The position numbers were made by a program, and so were the translations under genes. The notes below the pieces were generated by a model. It searched no databases. It saw only the letters and a list, made by a program, of their open reading frames with translations, and was not told the DNA's origin. Positions 11,080 through 22,880 of a DNA stretch of 64,000 nt are shown here, in pieces (within the stretch, counting starts at the first letter, position 1; every line of letters starts with the position of its first letter). The DNA comes from Caenorhabditis elegans (lineage: Eukaryota; Nematoda; Chromadorea; Rhabditida; Rhabditidae). The stretch spans positions 18,415,501-18,479,500 of the forward strand of contig NC_003283.11 of the NCBI RefSeq assembly GCF_000002985.6, written 5' to 3'.

Positions 11080-14000
11080 ATGGTCGAGTGCACCGATCCC
11101 GTGTTTAAAACATATTGCGAATGGGGAAATTTTGCCACACTTACACAACTCGTCGAGTTTGTAGTTGCAATTCTTGCGTTTTTAATGAATATTCCACATT
11201 TATTTATACTAACGCGTAAGTCCATGAGAACACATATTACAAATTCCTTAATGATTGGAATATCGATCGCTGATATGATTACCCTATTCATGATAATCAA
11301 TAATAGAATTTACGTGACCTGGCTCTCACCATATGATTGTTTCAATTTTCATAACTATCCGATGATAGTTGCTCGATATGTTCTAGAAATTTCCATGGAG
11401 AGTATGATGAGAGTTTCCTATTATTTGGGGCTTTGTTTAGGTAAGTTCACACTTTTTTCGAAGTTTTCGAAAATTTCCATCGCATTTTCAGCGCTGATCC
11501 GTTGCATTATTATGAAGATGTCTCGAAATGCACCTGGTTTCCTTTCAACCACAAGAAATGGCTACTTCCTCACACTATTCTTGATTATCATCAGTACCCT
11601 AATCTCTTGTTCCTATTTTTACGGGTACAAGATCATCAAAGAGAAGGAACCCTTTACTCCTGGAGCAAAGTGAGTTATTGCAAGTTATAGTCTGTAGTCT
11701 AACTGTATTGGAGTGCTACAGGGGTACTGTACTAATATTGCAAGATGACTGTAGGATTACTGTAGGCACGCTGAAGAAATACTGTAGTTGTTCTTTTCTA
11801 GTACTCTATCGATACTGTAGAGACACTGTAGTGGTTCCATATTGTAATGGTGTTGTAGAGGTACTCTAGCGGTACTATACGGATTCTCTGACCGTACCAG
11901 TTAGTTTCAGCTGCACCGGATTCCCAGCCAAGTACAGTGAACCCAATTACAACCGGGTAAAGAAGAAAAATCAACTAATTCCTACAGATGTGTATGAGGT
12001 TTTTACAGCAAGCTCTGATGCAAGTTTTCAATGTGGTGCATTTTTATTCACATACAGTGTGGGAAAGTTCTATAGGACCCCCCCTAATTTGAAGGTTTGA
12101 GGAACTTCCGAAAATTTTTTTGAAAAACTGCTAATGCCATTCGTTTTTAAATTGAAAAAAACCTATATACATTTTTTTCCAGAAGTTTATCTCAAAAACT
12201 GAGGTCGCGCTGGAAAAAACGTCAAAATCCAGTGTGAAACTTCTATAGGACCCCCCGTTTTTTTTCACGATTTTTACTAAAATCAACAGATTTTGGAATT
12301 TTTGACAAAGCTCAAATCAAGTTTGAGTTAGAAATGAGTTCAGATAAGCAGTTTTGACTTTAAAAAATTAATACGAAATGTTCTCGTGGGATCTCCAGAC
12401 TGGTTCTGATTCTTCCGATCTTTGATGTTCAAGTCTGTTTCAAGCTTCCTGGTGCTCTCGGTAATGCCAAAACTTGATAAACTCTCTTTAACAAGTTCCT
12501 ACTAAAATTCCTAGCACGCACTTTAGATGTTTCGACTGTGTAGTCAAGCTGATTTGGCAAAATATGCAGCAGGAAACAATGGAAGGCTTATCAGGAATCA
12601 AATCGTTTTTCTTTGATTACAAGGTTCCATGGGACCAATATTTCAAGTTAAATTGTCCCTCACAGATGTTATTTACTATTTTTTGCGTGAATTATTAAAT
12701 GTGGAATTGTGGCATGTGTTGTGGCACACATATAGAGGCTGGAAAGCTTACTTCGAAAGCAGTCTAACTTGCAATGCCTCAAGGATCTGCCCTTTCGGAC
12801 ACTGAACGCGCTCAGCTGGATGTTATGAAATTGCTCAATGTGTCCCTGCATGAAATGAGTAGGAAAATTTCCCGTTCTCGACACTGTATTCGCGTGTATC
12901 TGAAGGATCCGGTGAGCTACGGTACATCTAAAAGAGCTCCTCGTCGCAAAGCTCTCTCCGTGCGTGACGAACGAAATGTGATTCGTGCTGCCTCCAACTC
13001 CTGTAAGACGGCAAGAGATATTCGCAATGAGCTTCAATTGTCTGCTTCAAAAAGGACCATCCTCAATGTCATCAAACGATCTGGTGTAATCGTTCGTCAG
13101 AAACTTCGCCCTGCTCCGTTACTCTCTGCAGACCATAAACTCAAGCGATTGGAATTTGCTAAGAACAATATGGGAACGAATTGGAGTAAAGTGAGAATTT
13201 AAAAAAGCAAGAGTGAATAATTAGGATCATTGTTTTAGGTTGTCTTCTCCGATGAAAAGAAATTCAATCTCGATGGGCCTGACGGTTGCCGCTACTATTG
13301 GCGCGATTTGCGCAAGGAACCAATGGTTTTTTCGAGACGTAATTTTGGAGGAGGAACGGTGATGGTTTGGGGAGCGTTCACGGAGAAGAAGAAGCTTGAG
13401 ATACAGTTCGTCAGTAGCAAGATGAACAGCACTGACTATCAGAACGTCTTGGAACTGGAGCTCTCCAAATATCTTCGTCACTACTCCGGAAAAGACTTTA
13501 GATTTCAGCAGGATAATGCGACAATCCATGTGAGCAACTCAACCCGCGACTATTTCAAGCTCAAGAAGATCAACCTTCTTGATTGGCCAGCTCGAAGTCC
13601 TGATCTCAATCCAATCGAAAATTTGTGGGGGATTCTTGTCCGTATCGTGTATGCTCAGAACAAGACTTACCCAACAGTTGCATCGTTGAAGCAAGGAATT
13701 CTCGACGCTTGGAAGTCTATTCCGGACAACCAGCTGAAAAGTTTGGTCAGATCAATGGAGGACAGACTGTTTGAGATCATCCGCACACAAGGAAACCCGA
13801 TTAACTATTGATCCTTTCTTGATTTTAGTATATGAATGTTCTGTTGTTGATCAAAAATAACTGCAACTTGTTAATACGCTGTTTCTGACTGGTTTCTTGG
13901 GGATGGCGTAAAAATGTTTATGGTGTGTGTGCTAGGAATTTTAGTAGGAACTTGTTAAAGAGAGTTTATCAAGTTTTGGCATTACCGAGAGCACCAGGAA

Positions 14001-15037
14001 GCTTGAAACAGACTTGAACATCAAAGATCGGAAGAATCAGAACCAGTCTGGAGATCCCACGAGAACATTTCGTATTAATTTTTTAAAGTCAAAACTGCTT
14101 ATCTGAACTCATTTCTAACTCAAACTTGATTTGAGCTTTGTCAAAAATTCCAAAATCTGTTGATTTTAGTAAAAATCGTGAAAAAAAACGGGGGGTCCTA
14201 TAGAAGTTTCACACTGGATTTTGACGTTTTTTCCAGCGCGACCTCAGTTTTTGAGATAAACTTCTGGAAAAAAATGTATATAGGTTTTTTTCAATTTAAA
14301 AACGAATGGCATTAGCAGTTTTTCAAAAAAATTTTCGGAAGTTCCTCAAACCTTCAAATTAGGGGGGGTCCTATAGAACTTTCCCACACTGTATATATAT
14401 ATATTTGTTGCAGATTCTGATTGCCGCACTTTACCCAATTTTCGGCTTATTGTTGATGTTTGAAGTGTTGAAAGCAGCCAAAGTTGCGTCAACTATGCTC
14501 AGCAGAAAAGATGCGGTGGAGAGGTACACAGTATCCTTACAGTTCCCTAATAGAACCCTTAAAGCCCATACAGCATTTTTTCCGTATCAACGCATTACTG
14601 TTACCCAACTCCTACAGTACCCCTATAGTACCTTACAGTATCCCTACACTGTACTAACACTGCACTACCTCTAAGCACCCTTACAGTACTTGAACAGTAC
14701 GGCTACAGCATATTTTCACAGATACCACACAAGCCGAATGATACTCGTTATGACGATTTTCTATATGCTCGCCAGTTGTCTTACTGGCACCTACAAATTC
14801 GTTAGGCTTATTGTCGAAACAATCTCATACACCCACTTCGATATGTACTTCAATTTGATTCTTGCGTATTGTTCCAATTTATTCTCAGCACTCTTCTGTG
14901 CCAATGCATTGGCCCATTTCTTGATCAATCTCTCAATGTCAAGGAATTATCGGAATGCCGTAATGGAGCTGGGGTGCTGTCCTAGAAGGAAAGCGGAAGT
15001 AACGATGGATACGAAAAGTGTTAATTCGACTGTATGA
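11080..15037 (+). CDS. srw-family peptide-type GPCR, gene 1 (carries Tc3 in intron 3)
   Basis: Exons 11080-11440, 11492-11669, 11911-12019, 14414-14523 and 14722-15037 give 357 aa with continuous phase. Features: Cys-containing N-terminus, TM1 VEFVVAILAFLMNIPHLFIL, RKSMRTHITNSLMIGISIAD (TM2 start), ALIRCIIMKMS after TM3, CTGFPAKYSEPNYN in extracellular loop 2, TM5 ILIAALYPIFGLLLMFEVLK, YHTSRMILVMTIFYM (TM6 start), and NLSMSRNYRNAV after TM7. This matches the nematode srw class, related to FMRFamide-type peptide receptors. Intron 3 begins GCAAGT instead of GT and holds a complete Tc3. If GC-AG splicing works, the receptor is intact. Its tandem neighbour has the same five-exon structure with a normal GTAGGT donor. 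Confidence 0.87.
12055..14391 (+). mobile_element. Tc3: Tc3 DNA transposon, complete
   Basis: 2,337 bp, flanked by TA (12053-12054 and 14392-14393). The ends begin CAGTGTGGGAAAGTTCTA, and the terminal inverted repeats run for roughly 460 bp each (about 12055-12516 and 13930-14391), with a second GTTTCACACTGG-type site inside each. Both agree with the known 2.3-kb Tc3 with long inverted repeats and internal transposase sites. It sits inside an srw intron in the same orientation as the receptor. Confidence 0.97.
12774..13811 (+). CDS. Tc3A: Tc3 transposase
   Basis: Two exons, 12774-13190 and 13239-13811, give 329 aa, the known length. The N-terminal half holds two helix-turn-helix DNA-binding modules (LSDTERAQLDVMKLLNVSLH and SKRTILNVIKRSG). 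The catalytic DD34E triad is present: Asp in VVFSDEKKF (about residue 144), Asp in FQQDNATIH (about 231) and Glu in NPIENLWG (about 266). No stop or frameshift is visible, so the copy could encode an active enzyme. Known role: cut-and-paste transposition into TA, normally silenced in the C. elegans germ line. Confidence 0.96.
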
Positions 15038-15425
15038 ATAAGACTGAATAGGGATTTTCTTTAAATTTATGTATCAACGACCACTTTTTTCCAAAAAAAT
15101 CTTTTAAAGGAAATGTTTTTAAATAAAAAATTCCATTTGTTCAAACGATAAGTCAAAAGCCCTGAGTTCAAACGAAAAGAGTTTGAAGGGTGGCTGTGTT
15201 ACAAAATTTATGGGGTTCTCAAAAATCAAAAAGACGTGAATTCGCACAATTACAAGCAATGGCACAATATGCTGACGGAGAAACGAGCAGCCGAAAGCAG
15301 CGCCTACAAAGAACATATAAAGTCTACTCTGGCTAATGGAGAGTTTAATCGCGGCTCAGGAAGCCGAACTGGAGCGACATATTTCCTGTTTTTATTGTAT
15401 ATTTCCTGTTTTTTATTGTTTTTAT

Positions 15426-15560
<135 letters not shown>

Positions 15561-15807
15561 CGCACCGCTGGTAAACACTGCCGTTACTTGGTCAGTTTTA
15601 GCACAAGGCCCACTATATGTACATTTTTGAAATCCGGAGACAATTCTGCATCAAATGAATATGAAACGTGAGATGTTTGAATTATTTTCAGAATTTACTA
15701 TTTTTCAGAAAAAAAATTTATTTCAAAAATTTCGACATTTTTCAAATTTACTTAACATTTCCAAATTACACATAAAGTTTTCATTAGTTTAATTAAAAGG
15801 TTGACTA

Positions 15808-15848
15808 TGAGAGAGCGCAGAGAAACGAGACACTCTCGCTGTCTGCGT
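15808..15848 (+). repeat. Dispersed CGCAGAGAAACGAGACACTC repeat, copy 8
   Basis: Between the two srw genes; full core followed by GCTGTCTGCG. Confidence 0.9.
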
Positions 15849-16120
15849 CTCTTCTCTAATACTCCAGCTTGGATAAACTGCCGTAACTCTGTTAGTTTTT
15901 GGAGGAAATAAATTATAGGCATATTTTCAGAATCAGGAGAGAAAACTGGTTTGAATGAGTGTGCTTTTTTAAAATTTTTGGAAAAATTCAGAAATTTTTT
16001 TAGGGCCAAATTTTGTGCTCTTCCTGTTCAATGCATTCAATCTACAACTCTCACTATTTACACCAAAAAATCAAAATGTAACGCAATTTCAGACTAAACT
16101 CTTTTATATTCTGAAAAAGA

Positions 16121-16249
16121 GCAATTACATGAGCCACAGACAGCCCATAAACCCTAAAATTACTTTTTGTTATTCTCACCTCAAATTGCTTCGATTAGCA
16201 CGTAGCGCAGGCGTATAAAGGCTGAGCTCCAGCCATTTTCAGCAAAAAA
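16121..16249 (+). promoter_or_regulatory. Promoter region of srw gene 2
   Basis: Matches the srw gene 1 upstream region: ATGAGCCACAGACA, CCATAAACCCTAAAATTA, GTTATTCTCACCTCAAATTG and a TATA-like GTATAAAG near 16212, about 38 bp before the ATG. Confidence 0.6.
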
Positions 16250-18672
16250 ATGGCCGATTGCTCAGATCTCGCGTTTAAATCTTTCTGCGATCTCGCGAAT
16301 TTTGTGAAACATACGGAAAAAGTCGAGTTTGTAGTTGCGATTCTTGCTCTTCTAATGAATATTCCCCATTTATTTATTCTAACGAGAACATCTATGAGAA
16401 CCCATAGCACTAATTCCCTAATGATTGGAATATCGATCGCTGATCTAATCAGCTTATTCATGATGATTAACAATAGAGCTCAGTTGTATTGGCTCTCACC
16501 GAATACTTGTTTCAATAGTTATACTTATCCACTGAATGTTGCTCGGTTCGTTCAGGACGTTTCCTGGGAGAGTATGATGAGGGTTTCGTTTTATTTGGGA
16601 CTTTGTTTAGGTAATTGAATATGCCAGATGTTTCCAAAAATTTCCCGGGTAATTTCAGAACGTTCCAGAATTTTCTATAAATTCCTCAATGCTACCTACA
16701 TTTTCTAAAGCAGAAATCAAAAATTTCCCGAATTTTTAACACGTTTTCGAACACTTCTAGAAGATTCTGGAATATTTTTTCTTTATTTCGAAGCATCCCG
16801 GGCTTTAAGAACCGTTCCAGAATTTTCCTGAAATTTTCACAGAAATTTCTCAAATTTTCTGTACGGTTCTAGGCATGTTCAGAAGTTACACGAGTCTTTT
16901 GAAAATTTCCAAGTTTTCTAGAAATTACCAGAAATTTTTCCAAAAATTTCACATATCTTTCAAAAGATTTTTGAAATTTTCAAAATTTTCACCAAAATTC
17001 TTAAATTTTTTTTGAAGTTCCCAAAATTTTCTATGAATTTCTCAATCCTACCTACAATTTTTCAAAAAAAAATTTCCTAAAAATTTTACGTACCTTCTAA
17101 AATATTTTTGAAATTGCCAAAATTCTTTCCAAAATTCTAAAAAAGTCACAAATCAGTTTTTTTTTTTGGTTTTTTTTTGAAAATAAAGATTCTGAAACCC
17201 TCCCAGCACTAATCCGATGCATAATCATGAAGATGTCTGGAAATGCACCGGATATCCTTTCAACTACGCGAAATGGGTACTTCCTCACACTTTTCTTCAT
17301 TTTCGTCAATACTTTGATCTCTTGTTTCTACTATTACGGGTTCAGAGTTATCAAATATAAGGAGCCCTGGACTCCTGGAGTAAAGTGAGTGTTTGTAGTT
17401 TGTAGTATGTAGTCTGTAGTCTGATGGGTGTACGGGCACTGGAGAGGTACTGTAGGGGTACTGTAGGGTTACTGTAACGGCTCTGTAAGGGTAGTGAACT
17501 GGTATTGTAGAGATACTGCGGGGGTAGTGTAAGAAAACTGGAAGGGTTATGTAGAGGTACTGTAATGCCACTAAAAGGCTTCTGTAGAAATATTGTACTA
17601 ATATTCTAGGGTATTGGTACTGTAGCATTACTGTACGGCAACTAGAGGAGTACTGTAGAGAAACCTAGAGGGTACTGTAGATGTACTGTAGGGCTACTGT
17701 ACTGATATTCTAGGAGTACTGTAAGGCTACTGTAAGCTTACTGTAAGAATACTGTGAATACCCTGTTTTTTCAGCTGCACCGGATTTCCAGCAAAGTACC
17801 GTGAACCCTATTTTTACCGCGCACCGAAAAAAAATCAACTGTTCACCAGCGAAAGATATGAAATTTTTACAGGCTGCTCTGATGTAGGTTACCGTAATAT
17901 TGAAATGTTTATCAATTTGCTGTATTTCAGATCCTCATTGCAGCACTTTACCCAATTTTCGGTTTACTCTTGATGCTCGAAGTGTTGAAATCCGCGAAAG
18001 TCGCCGCGACTATGCTGAGCAAGAAAGATGCGGTGGAAAGGTACATCACCCATACAGTACCCCTAAGGAAGCCCTACAGTATCCCTATAGTACAACTTAG
18101 TACCCTACAATTTCTCCTACAGTAATCCCACAGTACTTCTTCATTGCCCTTACAGCATCAATACAGTACTGCTACACAACTCCTAAAGTAGTTCTACAGC
18201 ACTCCTTTGCACCCCTAATATAGCCCTACAGTACTCCTACAGTACTCCTTACTATTAGTATCCCTGCATTAATCTCACAGTACAATGCCTCTACAGTATC
18301 ACTACGTTACAGTACTCCTACAGTAACCCTACAGTAACCTACAGTACCACAACAGCAAAATTTCCCAGATATCACACAAGCCGAATGATACTCGTCATGA
18401 CAATCTTCTACATTTTCGCCAGTTTTCCCACTGGCGCCTATAAAATTGTCAATTTCTTCTTCTACGAGAGCTGGAGGAAGGACGGTTACTTCTATGTGGT
18501 GTTTACATACACCGGCAAAATATTCACATCTCTGTTTTGTGGCAATGCACTGTCCCATTGCTTGATCAATCTCTCAATGTCAAGGAATTATCGGAATGCT
18601 GTAATGGAGCTGGGGTGTTGTCCTAAGAGGAAAGCGGAAGTAACGATGGACTCGAAAAGTGTGAATTCATGA
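16250..18672 (+). CDS. srw-family peptide-type GPCR, gene 2
   Basis: Exons 16250-16610, 17207-17384, 17775-17883, 17931-18040 and 18369-18672 give 353 aa. Exons 1-4 have exactly the same lengths as in srw gene 1 (361, 178, 109 and 110 nt). The protein is the tandem paralogue: VEFVVAILALLMNIPHLFIL, MRTHSTNSLMIGISIADL, ALIRCIIMKMSGNAP, CTGFPAKYREP, ILIAALYPIFGLLLM, YHTSRMILVMTIFY and NLSMSRNYRNAV. All splice sites are GT-AG and no disabling change is seen. Expected role: neuropeptide-like or chemosensory GPCR at the plasma membrane. Introns 2 and 4 are dense in CTACAGTA-type repeats. Confidence 0.88.
17400..17770. repeat. TACTGTAG-rich intronic repeat
   Basis: Many units of TACTGTAG(G/A)G spaced 8-20 bp apart in intron 2 of srw gene 2. 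The corresponding intron of srw gene 1 (about 11690-11890) is similar but diverged. The reverse-complement form CTACAGTA dominates in intron 4. Confidence 0.85.
18041..18368. repeat. CTACAGTA-rich intronic repeat
   Basis: Intron 4 of srw gene 2 is built from TACAGTAC/CTACAGTA words. The homologous intron in gene 1 (14524-14721) has fewer copies. Confidence 0.85.
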
Positions 18673-18989
18673 GAATGCTTGTGTTATATAATGAAATGTG
18701 AACTTTATATTTTCAATTTCTCATTTTATAACACAGTAGCTGTCAATTTAAGTCGTCTTGGCTCTAGCAATTTTGAGTTCATGATCCGCATTTGATTTTT
18801 ATGAAGAACCAACAATGACATTTTGAAGATTTCGTTTACTTTTATTTAACTCGCAACTGTGTTCTGATGTCCTCAGGATAGGTTGAGTAAATTTCAGAAA
18901 CTCAGAGAATAACCTTTATTCAAGATGATGTCAAAAAGAAATAATTGAGGGTCGTGGGATGGGAACAAAAAGAATATGATTTCACGATG

Positions 18990-20070
18990 ATTCAAGGTCA
19001 GAAAACAATTTCAAAGTGCGAGCGATTTGAAACTCGTATTCGTCCGGACGTCCGCCAACTTTTTTTGCAATTTTTTGATCTCCGCTTGATGGCCGGCAAT
19101 CATTTTCAAAACAAGTGATTCATATTCGTCTAATGATAAGTCGAGAGAATCGAGATTCAATTCAGCCACTTGTGAAATGTTAACAGAACAATTGGAAAAT
19201 AAATAAGCCTGAAATATACATAATTATAATTTAAAAAAGCTTCAGTATTTAATTATTAATATTACAAAAAAACATTAATTTTTTGGCAAACTGTTTTCTC
19301 CTGTGCAGGAATAATTAAATAGTAATATAATTTTCTCGGAAATTCAATAAATGTTTTAAAAATATTTTAAAGACCCACTTTTTTATTGTCAATAGCGTTG
19401 TTATTGAAGCTGTTTGAAACATTTGGATTACTTTCGAGAAGTTTTCGGATTTGCGGCAAATTCGCTATTTTAAGAAAACAGACAGAAAAGTGAATCAAAC
19501 TGCAAATGCACAAGGTTTTATAGATGTTGAATGTGCTCATATCATTGTTAGCGAGACGCATGTGACCCCACCCCCTCACAAGTCTAAGGAATGTTTATTC
19601 ATTCTTTAGAGAATTGTTCTTTATTCCTTAGAGGAATGTTCAATTTTGTATCTTTCTCTTCTTCGAGGTATACATTTCATTCTCGCAAAACTAAGATAAC
19701 ACAGAATAATCAATGAGTAGAGTTGCATCATTGAAAAACACGTCTTGAGTAGAATTGGAGAGGTTTTTCTATTACCTTATAGTTAGTAAACACCACTGCA
19801 CTGGGACTATATTGCAATTTGTTGTTCGGAACGCTCTGAGTAATTGCCTACATTTGTATACAGCTGCATGTCATTTTACATGTTCTTTTTAATAATGTTC
19901 ATTCTGATCGTAGTATGGTAAACTCTGGGCTACTATTTCCATACAAGACGTATTGCAGTTTGTTAGTATGCGCATTTGTGAAGCACTGATATTTTAATGC
20001 ATATTCATTGCAAAGTTTGATTTAGGTATTAAAAAAAACAACGTTGTAATTTTTGTACTATTGCTGCAAT
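18990..20070. repeat. Left arm of an inverted duplication flanking the retrotransposon
   Basis: Segments match, in reverse complement, the region 40550-41770. Matches include the coiled-coil exons, AATTGCCTACATTTGTATAC versus AAATGTAGGCAATTACTC, GTTGTTCGGAACGCTCTGAG versus CAGCGTTCCGAACAAC, and ATCGATTGCTTGGTA versus TACCAAGCAATCGAT. Identity is patchy outside exons, so the duplication is old. Confidence 0.7.
19011..19540 (-). CDS. Small coiled-coil protein, 119 aa, unknown function
   Basis: Two exons: 19540..19379 and 19208..19011, with donor GTGGGT and acceptor TATTTCAG, phase 0. The N-terminal exon has a hydrophobic start (KTLCICSLIHFSVCFLKIAN) and then NSFNNNAIDNKK. The second has AELNLDSLDLSLDEYESLV followed by a heptad-like helix (KMIAGHQAEIKKLQKKLADV) and the end NTSFKSLAL. 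No known family recognised. A second, inverted copy of exon 2 is nearly identical at 41600-41770, but there the N-terminal exon is frameshifted. Preservation of the reading frame suggests this copy is the real gene. Confidence 0.55.
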
Positions 20071-20411
20071 AAACATCGATTGCTTGGTATATTCACAAAA
20101 TATTTCAAAAAGTTGTGAAAAATTTTCAGGCGACTAATATTCCATTTCAAGCGAATAGACAAAAAACGTGAATCAGTTTCTATTGCTAACTTTTTCGAGT
20201 TGGTTTGCCCGCTATTAGCGAAAACATGCTTATCATTTTGGAGTTTTACTTCAACTTCAACGTTTCTCCACCCTTCTCTTGTCTATAAAATGTGCCTCAT
20301 TGTCAGGTCTCGTAATCACTCAACATTTTTTCGTTTTTTTTTCTTCATAATTTTTCTAACTTACTTATTGTATTTATTTCAGGAGCAACGTCAAAATGAA
20401 TTATTTGCCCG

Positions 20412-20970
20412 TGTTGTGAGATGGGCTGGGTTCCCATCCCATCTCTCAAATTAGTGACCTTTTGAGGATGTCTCCATGACTCTATCATGATCGCCATACC
20501 TCAAAACCTCTAATACAATTCCATTCACCCGCGTTTCTTCCGTTAACTCGTCTCCAGTACGCTTCCTCATTTGAATTCCCTCCAATTGGTCTCGCCGCGC
20601 CCTTAAAGCTCCCCCCTTTTTGTATAATTATCCCTGGCCTAAAATGTAAGCCGCTCCGCTCACTTGCTACTCCAACAACACAAGTCATCAACGTCCACCT
20701 CATCTGGCTCCACACATTCCACCATCAATGTCGGCCTCGTTGGATGTCGGCCGCTCCACCGTGAGCGACCGACTCTGGACCTATGGACCCTAATTACTTG
20801 TTATTCTATGAGCAATAAAGGGGTTTTGTGGCATACAACTGTGTTCTCTTATTCACATCGCTTATCTCTTCTTCCTCGATGGCACTCCGCAACCGCCAGT
20901 ATCTCTCTAGACGCTTAATGTATTTGACGTCAGAGGTGTTTCCCCAACGCACTAATCTGAGCTGTCAACA
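20412..20970 (+). repeat. 5' LTR, 559 bp
   Basis: TG...CA ends. It contains TATAATT near 20630 and AATAAA at 20814-20819, the likely polyadenylation signal. One CAYCCGCG copy lies at 20526. It differs from the 3' LTR by a few substitutions and by about 240 bp absent from the latter. Confidence 0.93.
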
Positions 20971-20984
20971 TGATGCATCGACCG

Positions 20985-21008
20985 GTTTCGAAGCTTTGCT
21001 TCGAAATT
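20985..21008 (+). promoter_or_regulatory. Hairpin just after the 5' LTR
   Basis: TTTCGAAGC, loop TTT, GCTTCGAAA: a perfect 9-bp stem located where the primer-binding site and packaging signals of LTR elements normally lie. A tRNA primer match could not be assigned by eye. Confidence 0.45.
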
Positions 21009-21329
21009 GGAAACGAATGAACCTGTTGGGAAGAGAGAACTGGTTGCCACGAGCGAAGTTAGAGAAGGCAGGTGGATAAACCACCTTTTGTTGACCCGAA
21101 CTACCTTAGCTCGGAGATTACTCCGTCTTTCCCTGGCTAGACACCCCCGGAGCTCACTGACAGCCCCGGAGCACCATTTCGGTTCTCCGGAGGACGGTCG
21201 GAAACCCCCGGAGTGGGACAGTCGTCAGGAGAAGGATGGAGCAACCCAGAAAACATCTAAATTACGTAGAGACCTCAATTTCTCTACTCGTCTTCTACCA
21301 TCGATCTATGGAGGATTTTCGGGACGTCA

Positions 21330-21900
21330 CTGGCAGTGTTTACATCATCTGCGTCAGGAAGCTTCTGCTGAAGGACTACGACCGTCGGGCTGCCGCTGAT
21401 GTTTGGATTCCTATTGTCCTCAACTTCGCGGAAATCGATTTTATCGAGCCACTGTGCCCAAAGAACGTTTTCTGCGAAAAGGACAAAGGAGTCACGCCGT
21501 CACTGCCATAACTGGTCGTGTCTACATCATCTACGTCAGGAAGCTTCTGCTGAAGGACTACGACCGTCGGGCTGCCGCTGATGTTTGGATTCCTCTTGTC
21601 CTAAACTTCTTGGAAATCGATTTTATCGGACCACTGTGCCCGAAGAACGTTTTCTGTGAATAGGACAGAGGAGTCACGCTGTCACTGCCATCACTGGTCG
21701 TGTCTACATCATCTGCGTCAGGAAGCTACTGCTGAAGGACCGCGACCGTCGGACTGCCGCTTGGACTGCTGCAAATGCTGAAAGAAGCTGATGTTTGGAT
21801 CCCTCTTGCCCTAAATCGTCATGGAAATCGGGTTTTATCGGGCCACTGTGCCCGAGGAACGTTTTCTGTGAGAAGGACAAAGGAGTCACGCCGTCACTGC
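21330..21900 (+). repeat. Three tandem copies of a ~182-bp unit in the retroelement leader
   Basis: AGGAAGCTTCTGCTGAAGGA begins similar units at about 21356 and 21538, with a third (AGGAAGCTACTGCTGAAGGA) at 21719. Each carries GTTTTCTGYGA and GGAGTCACGC near its end. The third unit has an insertion. Each unit has an open frame (RKLLLKDYDRRAAADVW), but 182 is not a multiple of three and stops separate them. Confidence 0.85.
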
Positions 21901-22880
21901 CGCCGACACGAATCTCCATCCGAAGATCGAGGAGAATGTGGAAAAATTGTCGTTAGCGAGGAAATTGCACTGTCAATTTCCCCTAATGATCAATACAAAT
22001 TCGTTTCTGGAATTTGTGGCGCCAAAGGTGACTCAACGACAACATCCGCGTCGAAAACGCACTTTTAGAGACGTTACAATCAACAAATGTCGGTTGAGCG
22101 TCCAGAAGTGGCGATCGATACGGATGTTACGAGAAAACCAGACAGCGACCTCAAATTACCAGTAAACGAGTAGAACACCACCTAAAAATTGATCGAAACT
22201 GAGAAAATTGCTCTAGCATTTTCCGTTCGACGATTTCCCCACTAAAAAACTCTAAATTACAGACTGTGTTGGATCCGTGGAGAAGAAGAAGCGTAGAGCA
22301 GTCAAAATCTGGAATTTAAATACGCGTGGCTGAAGGAGATTGACTGTATCGGCTCTGATTCCCATCCAACGGAGCCAACCAGCTCTCATCGACATCGCAG
22401 GAGTTGCACGAATCTCATTCGCACGTTGGAGAATGCTCTACGAAGGATTTCATCTCGAGAAAATCCGATAATTCGAATTTGCGACGAATTTGCTGAAAAT
22501 CTGCGTTTTTCCCGAAGAAATTTGGGTGATTTCGGCAAATTTCGATCAAAAATGAAGATTGTCGATTATTCCGACCTGAAAAAATTCAAAAAATCCGGTT
22601 TTCCTTCGAAACATGCTGAATTCTATCCAAATCCACTGAACCACCACTAAAATTCGTTGAAATTGAATTTGCGCGTGGGTTACGGTAGCAGCGCGGTGAA
22701 CCTCACAGATTGTGCAAGGTGAACATTAGACATGGCACTTCCCCTAAAATTATTCGAATTTTTGGGATTGGCCTACGTTTTTGTTCATTTTCTGACACCT
22801 TTTGATGATTTTCCTTCGTTTCTTTTCGTAATTTTTCGTAAAAAATTCAATTTTCAATAGAATTATTAGTTTTATTCAGC

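Noticed and set aside
20200-20454. ORF ending in VVRWAGFPSHLSN, also seen at the end of the element
   Set aside because: This is host sequence running into the 5' LTR; the shared tail is just LTR sequence read in the same frame.
22426-22650. 74-aa ORF in the retroelement leader
   Set aside because: No domain, no splice partners and composition like surrounding AT-rich DNA; could be an exon remnant but is unsupported.
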